This document shows positions 6,424 to 13,833 of a stretch of DNA of 15,674 nucleotides, in pieces (the stretch's first letter is position 1; each line of letters starts with the position of its first letter). The notes under the pieces are model-generated. The model searched no databases. It saw only the letters and a program-made list of their open reading frames with translations, and was not told the origin of the DNA. The DNA is from Verrucomicrobiota bacterium. Its GTDB lineage: Bacteria > Verrucomicrobiota > Verrucomicrobiia > Chthoniobacterales > UBA10450. A program made the position numbers and the translations under genes. The DNA lies in assembly GCA_003218525.1 (NCBI GenBank), contig QHNU01000144.1:1-15674 (forward strand). Reading direction: 5' to 3'.

Positions 6424-8517
6424 ATGAGCGAAAAGCCCGTCCAACCAGGAAGCGGTGATCCCGATGGTACTCCTACCGGAGTAGCAAACGGCGTTTCCTC
6501 CTCGGATGCGACTCTGCCGTCGTCTGCCGGGGCGGCTCGCACTACCACTGCTGCGTTGCAGCCCGCCAGCGCGGCGTCTTCTACCGCCAGTCCACCGCCT
6601 GCCGCCAGTGCGGCATCGCAGCCATCCGCAACTCCGGTATCGGACAGGGCGGATCTGAGACCGGAAAATATTCAGGACGCAGTGATCCGGCTCGCCGGAA
6701 ATTCGCAGGACGGTATCCAAACCGCCGGCGCATTTCTCGCCCGTCTCGCTGGTCGCAGCGACCACGACGTCATGACCTACATGACGATTCCGGCCACGAT
6801 TTCGGGCGGGCCATCCATTTTCCAGGTCCGGATCGGGTCCGGCGAAGTGTTGTCGGCGGGCGACGAAGCCGATTTTCTGGTCGCGTTCTATCAACACAGT
6901 TATCAGGATCACGTCGACTTCCTCAAAGAAGGCGGCGTTCTCCTTTACGATTCCGACAACGTCGAGCCAAACTTCGACGATAAACGTTTCGTTTACGTCG
7001 GCGTGCCGATCACGGGGCTAACGATCGAAGCGCTCGGCGGCACTGCCAAAGACAAGGGCAAAAATATTTTCGTGCTCGGGCTGATCTCGAAAATTTTCAG
7101 CCTCGATGTCGATAAGCTGAAAAAGATCATCAGCGAAAAGTTCGCCGGCAAAGATGAAAGCATCGTCAACACCGCGATGATGGCGTTCCAGGCCGGCTAT
7201 GCGTACCCGGTCGGCAAAGTGCTCACGCACCAGTATCAATTTGAGCACATCCCGAAAACTGACGGGCGAGCGCAGATCACCATGGATGGCAATCAGGCGA
7301 TCGCCTATGGGTTGATTGCGGCCGGTGTCCGTTACGGCGCTGGTTATCCGATTACGCCCTGGTCGTCGGTGATGGAAACTCTGCGGCGCGAGCTGCCAAA
7401 ATATGGCGGCATTTTTGTCCAGGCCGAAGACGAACTCGGCGCCGTCTCGCTCGCCCTTGGGTTTTCCTATTCGGGATATCTTGCCGTCACGGGCAGCGCC
7501 GGCCCGGGCATCTCGCTGAAGACGGAGGCGATCGGTTGGGCCTCGATGGCCGAGATCCCGCTCATTATTTGTAATATTCAACGGGGCGGCCCGAGTACGG
7601 GCTTGCCGACCAACGTCGAACAGAGCGATCTGCACCAGGCCATTTATGGCGGACACGGCGACAGCCCGCGCGTGGTGCTGGCGGCGGCGAGCGTGGAAGA
7701 CTGTTTCTATATCTCAATCGAAGCCGCTCGGATCGCTCGCAAATACAGCACACCGGTCTTCATTTTGAGCGATACCTCGCTCGCTACGCGCATCGAAGCG
7801 TTCGATGAGCCGGATCTTTCGAAATTAATGATCGATCCGAAGCCGGACCTCTCGCCACGCCAGACTTTTAAACCTTACCCGGTCGATGCCGTCACCCAGC
7901 ATATCCCGCCCGGCACCCGGATTCTCGACGGCAAATACCCGCTTCTGTCGGGACTCGAGCACGATGAAATGGGTCATCCCACCGGCAGTCCGAAGTTGCA
8001 CATGGTGATGACGGCAAAGCGCCGCAATAAATTGCGCAAACTCGCTGAGGAAATTCCGGTACCGGAAGTTTACGGAGACCAGGAAGGAGACACGCTGCTC
8101 GTTGGCTGGGGATCGACTTACGGTCCGATCCACGACGCGGTGAAACAGGCGCGTGAGCACGGGGAAAAAGTCGGAGCGATTCATTTGCGTCATCTTCATC
8201 CCTTGCCGAACGGCGTGGAAAAAATCTTTGCCAAATTCAAACGCATCGTCACCGTGGAAATGAACGACCAGGGACTCTACGGGTTCGGCCAGGTCGCCAT
8301 CATTCTTCGGGCGCGCTACTGCGAGCCGAAGATCGAGAGCTTCACCAAAACCGATGGCCTCACTTTTCGGGTCAAAGAAATTCTGGAAGGCGTTTTTAAA
8401 GGCCGATCGTTTGCGGCCAGAAAAATTCCGCGCGACGGCGCCGCCATCGTTCACACTGATACCGCAGCCGAGGGCGTGAAATCGGTCAGGGAAGTCGTGC
8501 CTCAAGGAGTGGGATGA
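6424..8517 (+). CDS. korA: 2-oxoacid:ferredoxin oxidoreductase, fused gamma-alpha subunit
   Basis: Large subunit (697 residues) of a KorAB-type enzyme that oxidatively decarboxylates a 2-oxoacid, probably 2-oxoglutarate, to the acyl-CoA with ferredoxin as electron acceptor. After an unusual Ala/Ser/Thr/Pro-rich tail (residues about 1-80), the gamma domain runs from about 82 to 265 (starting AVIRLAGNSQDGIQTAG). The alpha (pyruvate/ferredoxin oxidoreductase) domain starts at about 284. Signature motifs seen are GYPITP (307-312) and RGGPSTGLPT (387-396), and the C-terminal domain has DTLLVGWGSTYGP. The fused gamma-alpha order is known from two-subunit KorAB enzymes such as those of Mycobacterium. 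korB follows after 100 bp, so the two are presumably co-transcribed. The start is the only ATG before the conserved region. Substrate specificity cannot be read with certainty from sequence. Confidence 0.93.
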   Translation: MSEKPVQPGSGDPDGTPTGVANGVSSSDATLPSSAGAARTTTAALQPASAASSTASPPPAASAASQPSATPVSDRADLRPENIQDAVIRLAGNSQDGIQTAGAFLARLAGRSDHDVMTYMTIPATISGGPSIFQVRIGSGEVLSAGDEADFLVAFYQHSYQDHVDFLKEGGVLLYDSDNVEPNFDDKRFVYVGVPITGLTIEALGGTAKDKGKNIFVLGLISKIFSLDVDKLKKIISEKFAGKDESIVNTAMMAFQAGYAYPVGKVLTHQYQFEHIPKTDGRAQITMDGNQAIAYGLIAAGVRYGAGYPITPWSSVMETLRRELPKYGGIFVQAEDELGAVSLALGFSYSGYLAVTGSAGPGISLKTEAIGWASMAEIPLIICNIQRGGPSTGLPTNVEQSDLHQAIYGGHGDSPRVVLAAASVEDCFYISIEAARIARKYSTPVFILSDTSLATRIEAFDEPDLSKLMIDPKPDLSPRQTFKPYPVDAVTQHIPPGTRILDGKYPLLSGLEHDEMGHPTGSPKLHMVMTAKRRNKLRKLAEEIPVPEVYGDQEGDTLLVGWGSTYGPIHDAVKQAREHGEKVGAIHLRHLHPLPNGVEKIFAKFKRIVTVEMNDQGLYGFGQVAIILRARYCEPKIESFTKTDGLTFRVKEILEGVFKGRSFAARKIPRDGAAIVHTDTAAEGVKSVREVVPQGVG

Positions 8518-8525
8518 CAGCAGGG

Positions 8526-8599
8526 AGATTGGAGCCATGAGCTCGAAGATTGGAGTTAGGAGATGGAAGATGGTGGAGGGATGCGCTCCGTCGCGTCCC
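8526..8599. repeat. korA-korB spacer: degenerate direct repeats plus hairpin
   Basis: The 100-bp spacer has agattggag at 8526-8534 and again at 8547-8555 (21-base period), with a weaker third copy (agatggaag, 8561-8569). Then comes a hairpin with arms gggatgcg (8578-8585) and cgcgtccc (8592-8599, one G-T wobble) around loop ctccgt. The loop is the same as in the palindromes at 2780-2799 and 6198-6217. The hairpin lies 18 bases before the korB start and could affect its translation. Confidence 0.65.
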
Positions 8600-8617
8600 A
8601 TTTATTGATTTTTGATT

Positions 8618-9550
8618 ATGCCTGAAACTACAACTGCCATTCCCGAGAGAGAAAAACTCACCAAGAAAGCCATCACCGCCGATCACCCGACCTGGTGTCC
8701 CGGCTGTGGCGATTTCGCCGTACTCGCTTCCTTCTACAAGGTGCTTGAGAAAAAACAGCTCGATCACGAGAAGATTGTCACCCTGGCCGGGATCGGTTGT
8801 TCATCCCGGTTCCCCTATTTCGTCAACGGCCACGGCGCCCACTTCATTCACGGCCGCGCCGTCCCGCTCGCGTCCGGGATTAGCCTGGCCCGGCCCGACC
8901 TGCACGTGTTTTTGTTCGGCGGCGACGGCGACGGGTTCTCCATCGGCGGGAACCATCTCAATCACGGCGCGCGCAAGAACATCAACATGGTCTATTTCAT
9001 CATGGACAACTTCGTCTATGGCCTGACCAAGAAACAGACCTCGCCCACGTCGCCGATCGGGTTCAAGAGCAAAACCGACCCGACCGGCGCGATCGATCAG
9101 CCGGTCAACCCGATGAAACAACTGATTAGCGCCGGCGCGACCTTCATTGCCCGGACCCACGCAACCCAGGTCAAACACATGATGGAAATGATCGAGCGCG
9201 CGTTCGATCACCAGGGCTTCTCCGTCATCGAATGCCTAAGTGAATGTGTTGAATTTTATCCCGACGTATTCGATTCAGCCGATCCGCGGAAAGGCGGCAG
9301 CTTCGAGTTGATCCAGGAAAAGAAATGGGACAACACGCCCGAGGACGAACTCCGGCACGACGTCACCGACGAGCTCGCCGCCTACAAACTGGCGCAGTTA
9401 CCTTTTCCCGGCGTGTTCGGCGTCTTCTACCAGAATGACAGGCCCACAAAGAATGCTCTCGAGAAGAAGTGGATTCAGAGTACTCGTGAGAAGACCGGCA
9501 ACGCTTCTGATTTAGAGTTATTGCAGAAGACATTCGATCGAATGAAATGA
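8618..9550 (+). CDS. korB: 2-oxoacid:ferredoxin oxidoreductase, beta subunit
   Basis: TPP-binding partner of KorA (310 residues from the ATG at 8618; a TTG two codons upstream is less likely). Cysteines expected to hold the proximal [4Fe-4S] cluster are present: Cys27 and Cys30 in WCPGCGDF, Cys61 in GIGCSSRFP, and a later Cys206 or Cys210 in IECLSECV. The TPP/Mg motif is GGDGDGFSIGGNH (101-113), followed by MDNFVYGLTKKQTSPTS. Length and motif order are normal for KorB. No Shine-Dalgarno sequence is visible; a hairpin lies just upstream. A degenerate second copy of its last ~45 codons is at 12729-12874. Confidence 0.94.
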   Translation: MPETTTAIPEREKLTKKAITADHPTWCPGCGDFAVLASFYKVLEKKQLDHEKIVTLAGIGCSSRFPYFVNGHGAHFIHGRAVPLASGISLARPDLHVFLFGGDGDGFSIGGNHLNHGARKNINMVYFIMDNFVYGLTKKQTSPTSPIGFKSKTDPTGAIDQPVNPMKQLISAGATFIARTHATQVKHMMEMIERAFDHQGFSVIECLSECVEFYPDVFDSADPRKGGSFELIQEKKWDNTPEDELRHDVTDELAAYKLAQLPFPGVFGVFYQNDRPTKNALEKKWIQSTREKTGNASDLELLQKTFDRMK

Positions 9551-9566
9551 CGACGCGTTTCGCGTT

Positions 9567-9597
9567 GTCATCCTGAGCGAAGCCGAAGGATCTCGCG
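9567..9597. repeat. Widespread tcctgagcgaag...gaaggatct intergenic repeat
   Basis: The stretch contains tcatcctgagcgaag (9569-9583) and gaaggatctcgcg (9585-9597). This motif is very common between genes in many soil bacteria, from general knowledge, and its arms tcct and agga are short inverted repeats. It lies 16 bases after the korB stop. Function is unknown; it may mark a transcript end. Confidence 0.6.
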
Positions 9598-9716
9598 TTG
9601 TTTTGGGAGCGCAGGCTGCTAGCCGAAATCAACTTTTCCTCCGTGATTCGTATCGTTTGCTAGGATGTGACCACCGATGGCGTCCCACGTGCAGAACAAA
9701 CGCAAGTTCAAACAGT

Positions 9717-9722
9717 AGGAAG
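9717..9722 (+). promoter_or_regulatory. Shine-Dalgarno sequence for the 51-residue gene
   Basis: aggaag ends 9 bases before the ATG at 9732. It is one of the few good ribosome-binding sites in the window and decides the start against an upstream ATG at 9603. Confidence 0.55.
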
Positions 9723-9731
9723 AATTACCCA

Positions 9732-9887
9732 ATGGCGGTCGAAGATACATTCGCGACTTTGTCGGCCGTGCCGGTGGACGCAACCGAAAATACGATCCGA
9801 TTTGCGCAGGAAATCTACGATGCAAGCGGTCACCTCGTTGCTGTGCACGAGAAATTTCCCGTCGATTTAGTCCATAGACAACCGTAA
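9732..9887 (+). CDS. Small protein of unknown function (51 aa)
   Basis: The ATG at 9732 follows a good ribosome-binding site. The product starts MAVEDTFATLSAVPVDATEN and ends FPVDLVHRQP. It is acidic with a hydrophobic Val/Ala pattern and no signal peptide, membrane segment or cysteine. I do not recognise the family. The next small gene begins 10 bases after its stop, so the two are very likely one transcript. A decayed HicB-type antitoxin gene follows, so a small-gene cassette of toxin-antitoxin style is conceivable, but nothing in this protein itself shows it. The ATG at 9603 is rejected as start because the added 43 residues are Arg/Ser/Cys-rich and cover the intergenic repeat edge. Confidence 0.55.
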   Translation: MAVEDTFATLSAVPVDATENTIRFAQEIYDASGHLVAVHEKFPVDLVHRQP

Positions 9888-9897
9888 AATCTGTCCG

Positions 9898-10158
9898 ATG
9901 AAGATCACCCGCCAGCTTGTTGCCGAGAAAATTGCCGATTACCTATACGGCAAAGTCACCCAGGCGGAACTGGTCGATTGGGCGGAGCGCGCCATGATGG
10001 ACGCAGATTTTGATGATGCCGACGCGGACCTTCTCACTGATGTCGTCGGGCGACTTGGCCTTGCTGACGTCGCCGAGTTTGGATTGCGCTGGCAGGATTG
10101 CGAAGAATTTCTCCGGCGGCTTGGCTACCGCGCGAAAGTAATTGTATCAAGCGAGTAA
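9898..10158 (+). CDS. Small helical protein of unknown function (86 aa)
   Basis: An 86-residue soluble protein starting MKITRQLVAEKIADYLYGK. Alternating charged and hydrophobic residues suggest an all-helical fold: helix 1 around residues 5-17, the segment TQAELVDWAERAMMDADFD (20-38), then ADLLTDVVGRLGLADV, and a final WQDCEEFLRRLGYRAKV. I recall similar unnamed small proteins in soil and cyanobacterial genomes but cannot name a family or function. It sits 10 bases after the 51-residue gene and 2 bases before the hicB remnant, so all three were probably one operon. No DNA-binding or nuclease motif is evident. Confidence 0.7.
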   Translation: MKITRQLVAEKIADYLYGKVTQAELVDWAERAMMDADFDDADADLLTDVVGRLGLADVAEFGLRWQDCEEFLRRLGYRAKVIVSSE

Positions 10159-10160
10159 TA

Positions 10161-10368
10161 ACGCGTTACGAGCTGATTATTTTCTGGAGCAGGAAGGAAG
10201 AGAGTTTCGTCGTCGAGGTCCCGGAGTTGCCTGGCTGCATAAGCCGATGGATAAACCTACGCCGACGCGGTTGCGACTGCCGAAACAGTAATTGCCGAAT
10301 GGATCGAAACCGCGCGCAATCTTGGACGCCCAATTCCGGAACCCCCAAAAAAGATCCCTTACGCCTGA
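10161..10368 (+). pseudogene. HicB-family antitoxin-like gene, degenerate
   Basis: Codons from 10164 read RYELIIFWSRKEESFVVEVPELPGC, the start of a HicB-type (partial RNase H fold) protein. After GC, at about 10240, the match moves to the next frame. There the rest is clear: TYADAVATAETVIAEWIETA, then RNLGRPIPEPPKKIPYA, ending at a TGA at 10366-10368. The gene carries at least three lesions: the start codon position reads acg (10161-10163), one base is inserted near 10240, and an in-frame taa replaces what is normally a Lys codon shortly after. It directly follows the 86-residue gene. No hicA toxin gene is adjacent; many HicB-like proteins of this type are solitary. The HicB assignment is from motif recognition. 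Confidence 0.8.
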
Positions 10369-10442
10369 GACGCATCTCGGCATCAACCGGCTGAAAATTC
10401 GTGTTGACCGGTCATGCAGACACTGCTCTGACTTCGATCTGA

Positions 10443-11042
10443 ATGGCGTCGCCGCTCAAGGATCAGTTACGCGCGATCCTTAAAGAGAAATCGGTCTGCC
10501 AGGGCGACTTTACTCTGGCCTCCGGGGCAAAGAGCGACTTTTACGTCGATGCCAAACTCACGACCTCAAACCCGCGCGCAGCGATGCTGGTAGGGCGCGT
10601 AGGGTGGGACCTGATTCAGGAAACCGCGACGGCCCGGAAAATCAGCGTCAACAGCATTGGCGGACTAACCATGGGTGCCGACTGGATTGCGTTGAGCATC
10701 GGGATTGCCGCGCATCTCGAGGATCCAGAAACGGCAGTCCAGATATTCAGCGTCAGGAAATCGGCGAAGGAACATGGCCGGCTGAAGCGGATCGAAGGCA
10801 ATTTTTCGCCCGGCGACTCGGTAGTAGTTATTGACGACGTTATCACCACCGGCGGATCGACTATTCAAGCCATCGAGGCAATCGAAGAGGCGAAAGGACG
10901 CGTTGCGTTTGTGATCGCGCTGGTAGACAGAGAAGAAGGCGGTCGTGAAAACATCGAGAAGCGCGGCCACACAGTTGTCCCAATATTCACTCGAGCGGAT
11001 CTCGCCAGTACCGGTCGACAACCGAATATCGACGCTGTTTGA
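10443..11042 (+). CDS. pyrE: Orotate phosphoribosyltransferase
   Basis: Converts orotate and PRPP to orotidine 5'-phosphate in pyrimidine synthesis, in the cytoplasm. The 199-residue protein has the PRPP-binding motif VVVIDDVITTGGST at residues 127-140, the N-terminal FTLASGAKSDFYVDAKL substrate-side motif, and an SVRKSAKEHG loop (the catalytic flexible loop, with Lys/Arg). Length fits the family. The ATG at 10443 gives a normal N-terminus; no strong Shine-Dalgarno sequence is seen. It stands 74 bp after the hicB remnant and 23 bp before the membrane protein gene. No other pyrimidine gene is nearby, as is common for pyrE. Confidence 0.95.
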   Translation: MASPLKDQLRAILKEKSVCQGDFTLASGAKSDFYVDAKLTTSNPRAAMLVGRVGWDLIQETATARKISVNSIGGLTMGADWIALSIGIAAHLEDPETAVQIFSVRKSAKEHGRLKRIEGNFSPGDSVVVIDDVITTGGSTIQAIEAIEEAKGRVAFVIALVDREEGGRENIEKRGHTVVPIFTRADLASTGRQPNIDAV

Positions 11043-11065
11043 GAAATTATCGGGCGAAAGCTCCG

Positions 11066-12709
11066 ATGCCGAAACTGACACTCTCGCGCTGCCTGGATAG
11101 TCTGCCTGCGCTGGCGCTCGCGCTGATCTTCGGCTGGGCCGCTTGGGAACGCTTGCGGTTGCCGCTCACGCCCTTCGCAAACCCGGACGTTTGGGCGTAC
11201 CTCGGACCAGGTCTGGATGCGCTGCTGGGTGAGCCGTTCCGAGAATGGTTCGGGCAATGTTTCCTTTATCCATGGTTTCTGTACGTGCTCCTGAGCGCCA
11301 CCGGAACCTTCAAGTGCATTACACTAGTGCAGGCTCTTCTTGGGCTCGGGACGAGCGCGCTGATGTTCTGCTGTTGGATGGAACTGCGCCGTCTGCTGCC
11401 GGCGTCGCGCCTGCCCAGGTTCACATTCAAGCTGTTGGGTGCCGGGTTGGTGGCCGTCTACCTGTTCTCAACGGCGACCGTGCAGTTCGAACGTACGCTG
11501 AACCCCGAGGCGGTTTTTCCGTTCGTTGTTATTCTCCAAGTTTACTGCAATCTGCGCGTTATCCGCAGCTGCTTTATTGACCGTCAGCCGAGCCGGGCCT
11601 TGCTCAGCGGCGGGTTGGCGCTTTTTCTCTCGGTTGCAGCGTCGCTGCTCAAGCCCAGCTTCCTGGGGGTAGTCGTGCTGGCTAAGCCGATGATGATCGC
11701 CCTGTTCCGGCCGGGGCAGCCCGCTTGGGGCAAGGTGCTTTTGGTGGCCGTGCCCGTTCTAGGAGCGGCACTCCTGTTAGTGTGGCCCGAATATAAGCTG
11801 CGCCAGTCTGCGGGCTCGCTCTACCTGGCGCGATCGCTTTTCAGCGTCCACGCCGACCTCATTAACGACCAGATCGCCGAGGACCTCGCGCGCCACGCTC
11901 CGACACCGTACTCGCCTGAGCTTCTTGCAGCTATCCACGCGGCTCTGACCGAAGCTCTGCGCGAAAGCCGAGGAGAGGAAGGCAAGTATTGGCATGCGCT
12001 CGGTTTTAACGCGGACTACATACGATTCGGCAACGCGGGAAAACGCTCGTTCTTGCGCGGGTTGACCGAGCAATTAGGCGGCGAGGAGCAAACCGGCAAC
12101 TTCTGTCGCTATTATTATTGGCGGACCGTGCGCGGGCAACCGGCTGGTATGGCCGCGAAAGTCGCGCGGCAGTTCACGGTTTTCTATCGCGTCGGGCGCT
12201 GTCCAGCCTACATGAGCAATGGGAGAATCGATCTATCGAAGGAATACCGCCGAAGTAGCGAGTGTTTGGTGCTTCAGCCGAAACTGCTGCGGTATCCACC
12301 AGGTGCCGCGCTGTTCGTGTGCACCGAGGCGCTAGGCGACAGCGCCCTGCACGTTGGACCGTACCGATTTACCGGGCTGATCAATCGATTCCTGTCCGAA
12401 ACCCACCTTTTCTGGTGCGTGTGCGCCGTCTTGCTGGCGGTGTGCGCTTGGAGGATCCAACCCGTACGCGCCGTGTTCGGGACCGTGGCACCGGTGCTCT
12501 TGCTCCTATACGCCTACAACTTCGGCACCGTGCTGACCCTGGCGATCGGCCATTCACTCGACGTCGGCCGCTACAGCCAATACCAATTCGCCTACACGCT
12601 GCTGCCCGATTTCGTCTCCGTATGGCTGGCGGTGGAGGCGTTGATACTATTTAGGTCCTACTTGCGCAGTCGCCAAAAGCTCACGGATTCCTCACGCGTC
12701 GCCGGGTAG
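11066..12709 (+). CDS. Multi-pass membrane protein, GT-C glycosyltransferase-like
   Basis: A 547-residue integral membrane protein from the ATG at 11066 (a TTG at 11039 would overlap the pyrE stop). Hydrophobic segments occur near residues 12-28, then PWFLYVLL onward, LLGAGLVAVYLF, FPFVVILQVY, ALFLSVAASLL, VLLVAVPVLGAALLLV. A largely polar region follows (about 250-400, with NADYIRFG), then three more C-terminal membrane segments. The first loop has NPDVWAYLGPGLDAL with Asp41 shortly after the first membrane segment, as in GT-C enzymes (polyprenyl-phosphate-sugar transferases) where an Asp here is catalytic. That family call is inference from layout only. Codon choice (CTG, GTG, GCG heavy) looks different from neighbouring genes, which hints at transfer. 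The korB 3' relic starts 20 bp after its stop. Confidence 0.7.
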   Translation: MPKLTLSRCLDSLPALALALIFGWAAWERLRLPLTPFANPDVWAYLGPGLDALLGEPFREWFGQCFLYPWFLYVLLSATGTFKCITLVQALLGLGTSALMFCCWMELRRLLPASRLPRFTFKLLGAGLVAVYLFSTATVQFERTLNPEAVFPFVVILQVYCNLRVIRSCFIDRQPSRALLSGGLALFLSVAASLLKPSFLGVVVLAKPMMIALFRPGQPAWGKVLLVAVPVLGAALLLVWPEYKLRQSAGSLYLARSLFSVHADLINDQIAEDLARHAPTPYSPELLAAIHAALTEALRESRGEEGKYWHALGFNADYIRFGNAGKRSFLRGLTEQLGGEEQTGNFCRYYYWRTVRGQPAGMAAKVARQFTVFYRVGRCPAYMSNGRIDLSKEYRRSSECLVLQPKLLRYPPGAALFVCTEALGDSALHVGPYRFTGLINRFLSETHLFWCVCAVLLAVCAWRIQPVRAVFGTVAPVLLLLYAYNFGTVLTLAIGHSLDVGRYSQYQFAYTLLPDFVSVWLAVEALILFRSYLRSRQKLTDSSRVAG

Positions 12710-12728
12710 CTAGAGCGTGGCTATTGCC

Positions 12729-12874
12729 GTCGCCGACGGGTTGCCGCCTACAAACTCGCGCAATTACGTTTCACCGGCGTCTTCTACCAGAGCGATCGAC
12801 CGACCAAAAACACGCTCAAGAGGTCCACCACTGATCTCGAACTGTTACAGAAAACCTTCGACCGGATGAAATGA
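12729..12874 (+). pseudogene. Degenerate copy of the korB 3' end
   Basis: The frame from 12743 reads AAYKLAQLRFTGVFYQSDRP, then TKNTLKRSTTDLELLQKTF and DRMK before a TGA at 12872-12874. The real KorB C-terminus reads AAYKLAQLPFPGVFGVFYQNDRPTKN... and ends SDLELLQKTFDRMK. The relic has an in-frame loss of a GVF triplet, a larger in-frame loss between NTLK and STTDLE, several substitutions, and a 1-base loss in the first 15 bases (gtcgccgacggg against gtcaccgacgag). There is no start and no rest of the gene upstream; the membrane protein gene ends 20 bp before. It is in the same orientation as korB, about 3.3 kb downstream. Confidence 0.9.
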
Positions 12875-12921
12875 GGTCGGATACTTCGCTTCCTACTTCA
12901 TCCTTTTTAATTCTTACTTTC

Positions 12922-13833
12922 TTAGCGAAGCGGCTGCGTCAATTCCGGCGGCAGCAATGGAGTCGCGCCATAGTGCGACGCGACATACGCGCCGAGTCGA
13001 CAGGCGATTTCCAGCACACGCTGATGATCGATTCCGCGCGTGAGTCCGACCATGAGTCCTGCTATGAACGCATCGCCGGCCCCGACCGTGTCTTTCACTT
13101 CGATATGGGGCGCCCTCGCAGTGGTCAGGCTGCCGCCGTCCCAAAACGCGGCGCCCTCTTCGCCACGTGTCACGCAAATGCGGGAAACATTCGTGGCTTT
13201 GGCGAGCGTCTCGCACGCGCGTGCGATCGCTTCGTCATCGTGCGGAGTGTCATGCAAAGCTTCACCGGTCCGAATCCATGATGCGAGCCGGCCGACTTCT
13301 CCGTCATTCAGCTTTAGGACGTCGGCACGCCTCGCCAGATCCATTACGAGCGGCGGATCCTCAAACGGCGGACGTAGATTCACATCAAAAAATTTCATCG
13401 GCCCTTTGACCTCGAGGAGACGGTCAACCTGTTCTAGATTGTAAGGTGAGCGCCCCGCGAGCGAGCCGTAGATGAACGCGCGCGCTTTCGCGACCGCCTC
13501 GAGGGCTTCGGCTGGGACGCGGATCTCGTCCCACGCCGCGGGTCGAACGAGCTCGTAGGTTCCGTTGCCATGTTCATCCAAGGTGACGAGCACCGTCCCC
13601 GTGGGAAGACCAATGCGAGCACGCGTGACGAACTCGACGATGACGTGTTTGTGACCGGCTACTTTGAGAATCTCGTCCCCGAGGGGATCGCGGCCCACGG
13701 ATGAAATGAGTGCGGAAGAGACGCCGATCTGCGCTAGGTGCGCGGCCACGTTGAATGGCGCTCCGCCCGCGTGTTTACCCGAAGGCAAGCAATCCCACAG
13801 GATCTCGCCGAAGGCGTAGAAATCAGCAGGCAT
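12922..13833 (-). CDS. PfkB-family sugar kinase, probable fructokinase
   Basis: ATP-dependent carbohydrate kinase of the ribokinase/PfkB family, 303 residues from the ATG at 13833 (a GTG one codon earlier is possible). N-terminal substrate-binding pattern GGAPFNVAAHLAQIG (residues 23-37) and C-terminal signature DTVGAGDAF (248-256), with Asp254 as the expected catalytic base. The sequence YAFGEILWDCLPSG at the start and FDVNLRPPF in the middle match fructokinase-like members. The start overlaps the stop of the cupin gene by one base (TGATG), so translation is probably coupled. Last gene of the transporter-cupin-kinase operon. The sugar is not certain; fructose is the best guess. Confidence 0.9.
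   Translation of the reverse strand: MPADFYAFGEILWDCLPSGKHAGGAPFNVAAHLAQIGVSSALISSVGRDPLGDEILKVAGHKHVIVEFVTRARIGLPTGTVLVTLDEHGNGTYELVRPAAWDEIRVPAEALEAVAKARAFIYGSLAGRSPYNLEQVDRLLEVKGPMKFFDVNLRPPFEDPPLVMDLARRADVLKLNDGEVGRLASWIRTGEALHDTPHDDEAIARACETLAKATNVSRICVTRGEEGAAFWDGGSLTTARAPHIEVKDTVGAGDAFIAGLMVGLTRGIDHQRVLEIACRLGAYVASHYGATPLLPPELTQPLR

Noticed and set aside
7018..8601. Long minus-strand open frames opposite korA
   Set aside because: korA motifs are continuous on the plus strand. The antisense frames are rich in Arg/His and have no family features.
9677..9718. 13-residue frame (MASHVQNKRKFKQ) just ahead of the 51-residue gene, as a leader peptide
   Set aside because: It is too short to support, with no ribosome-binding site or attenuator-like hairpins seen around it.
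9603..9731. Longer N-terminus for the 51-residue gene, starting at 9603
   Set aside because: The extension is low in normal coding character and has no ribosome-binding site, whereas the ATG at 9732 has aggaag at a good distance.
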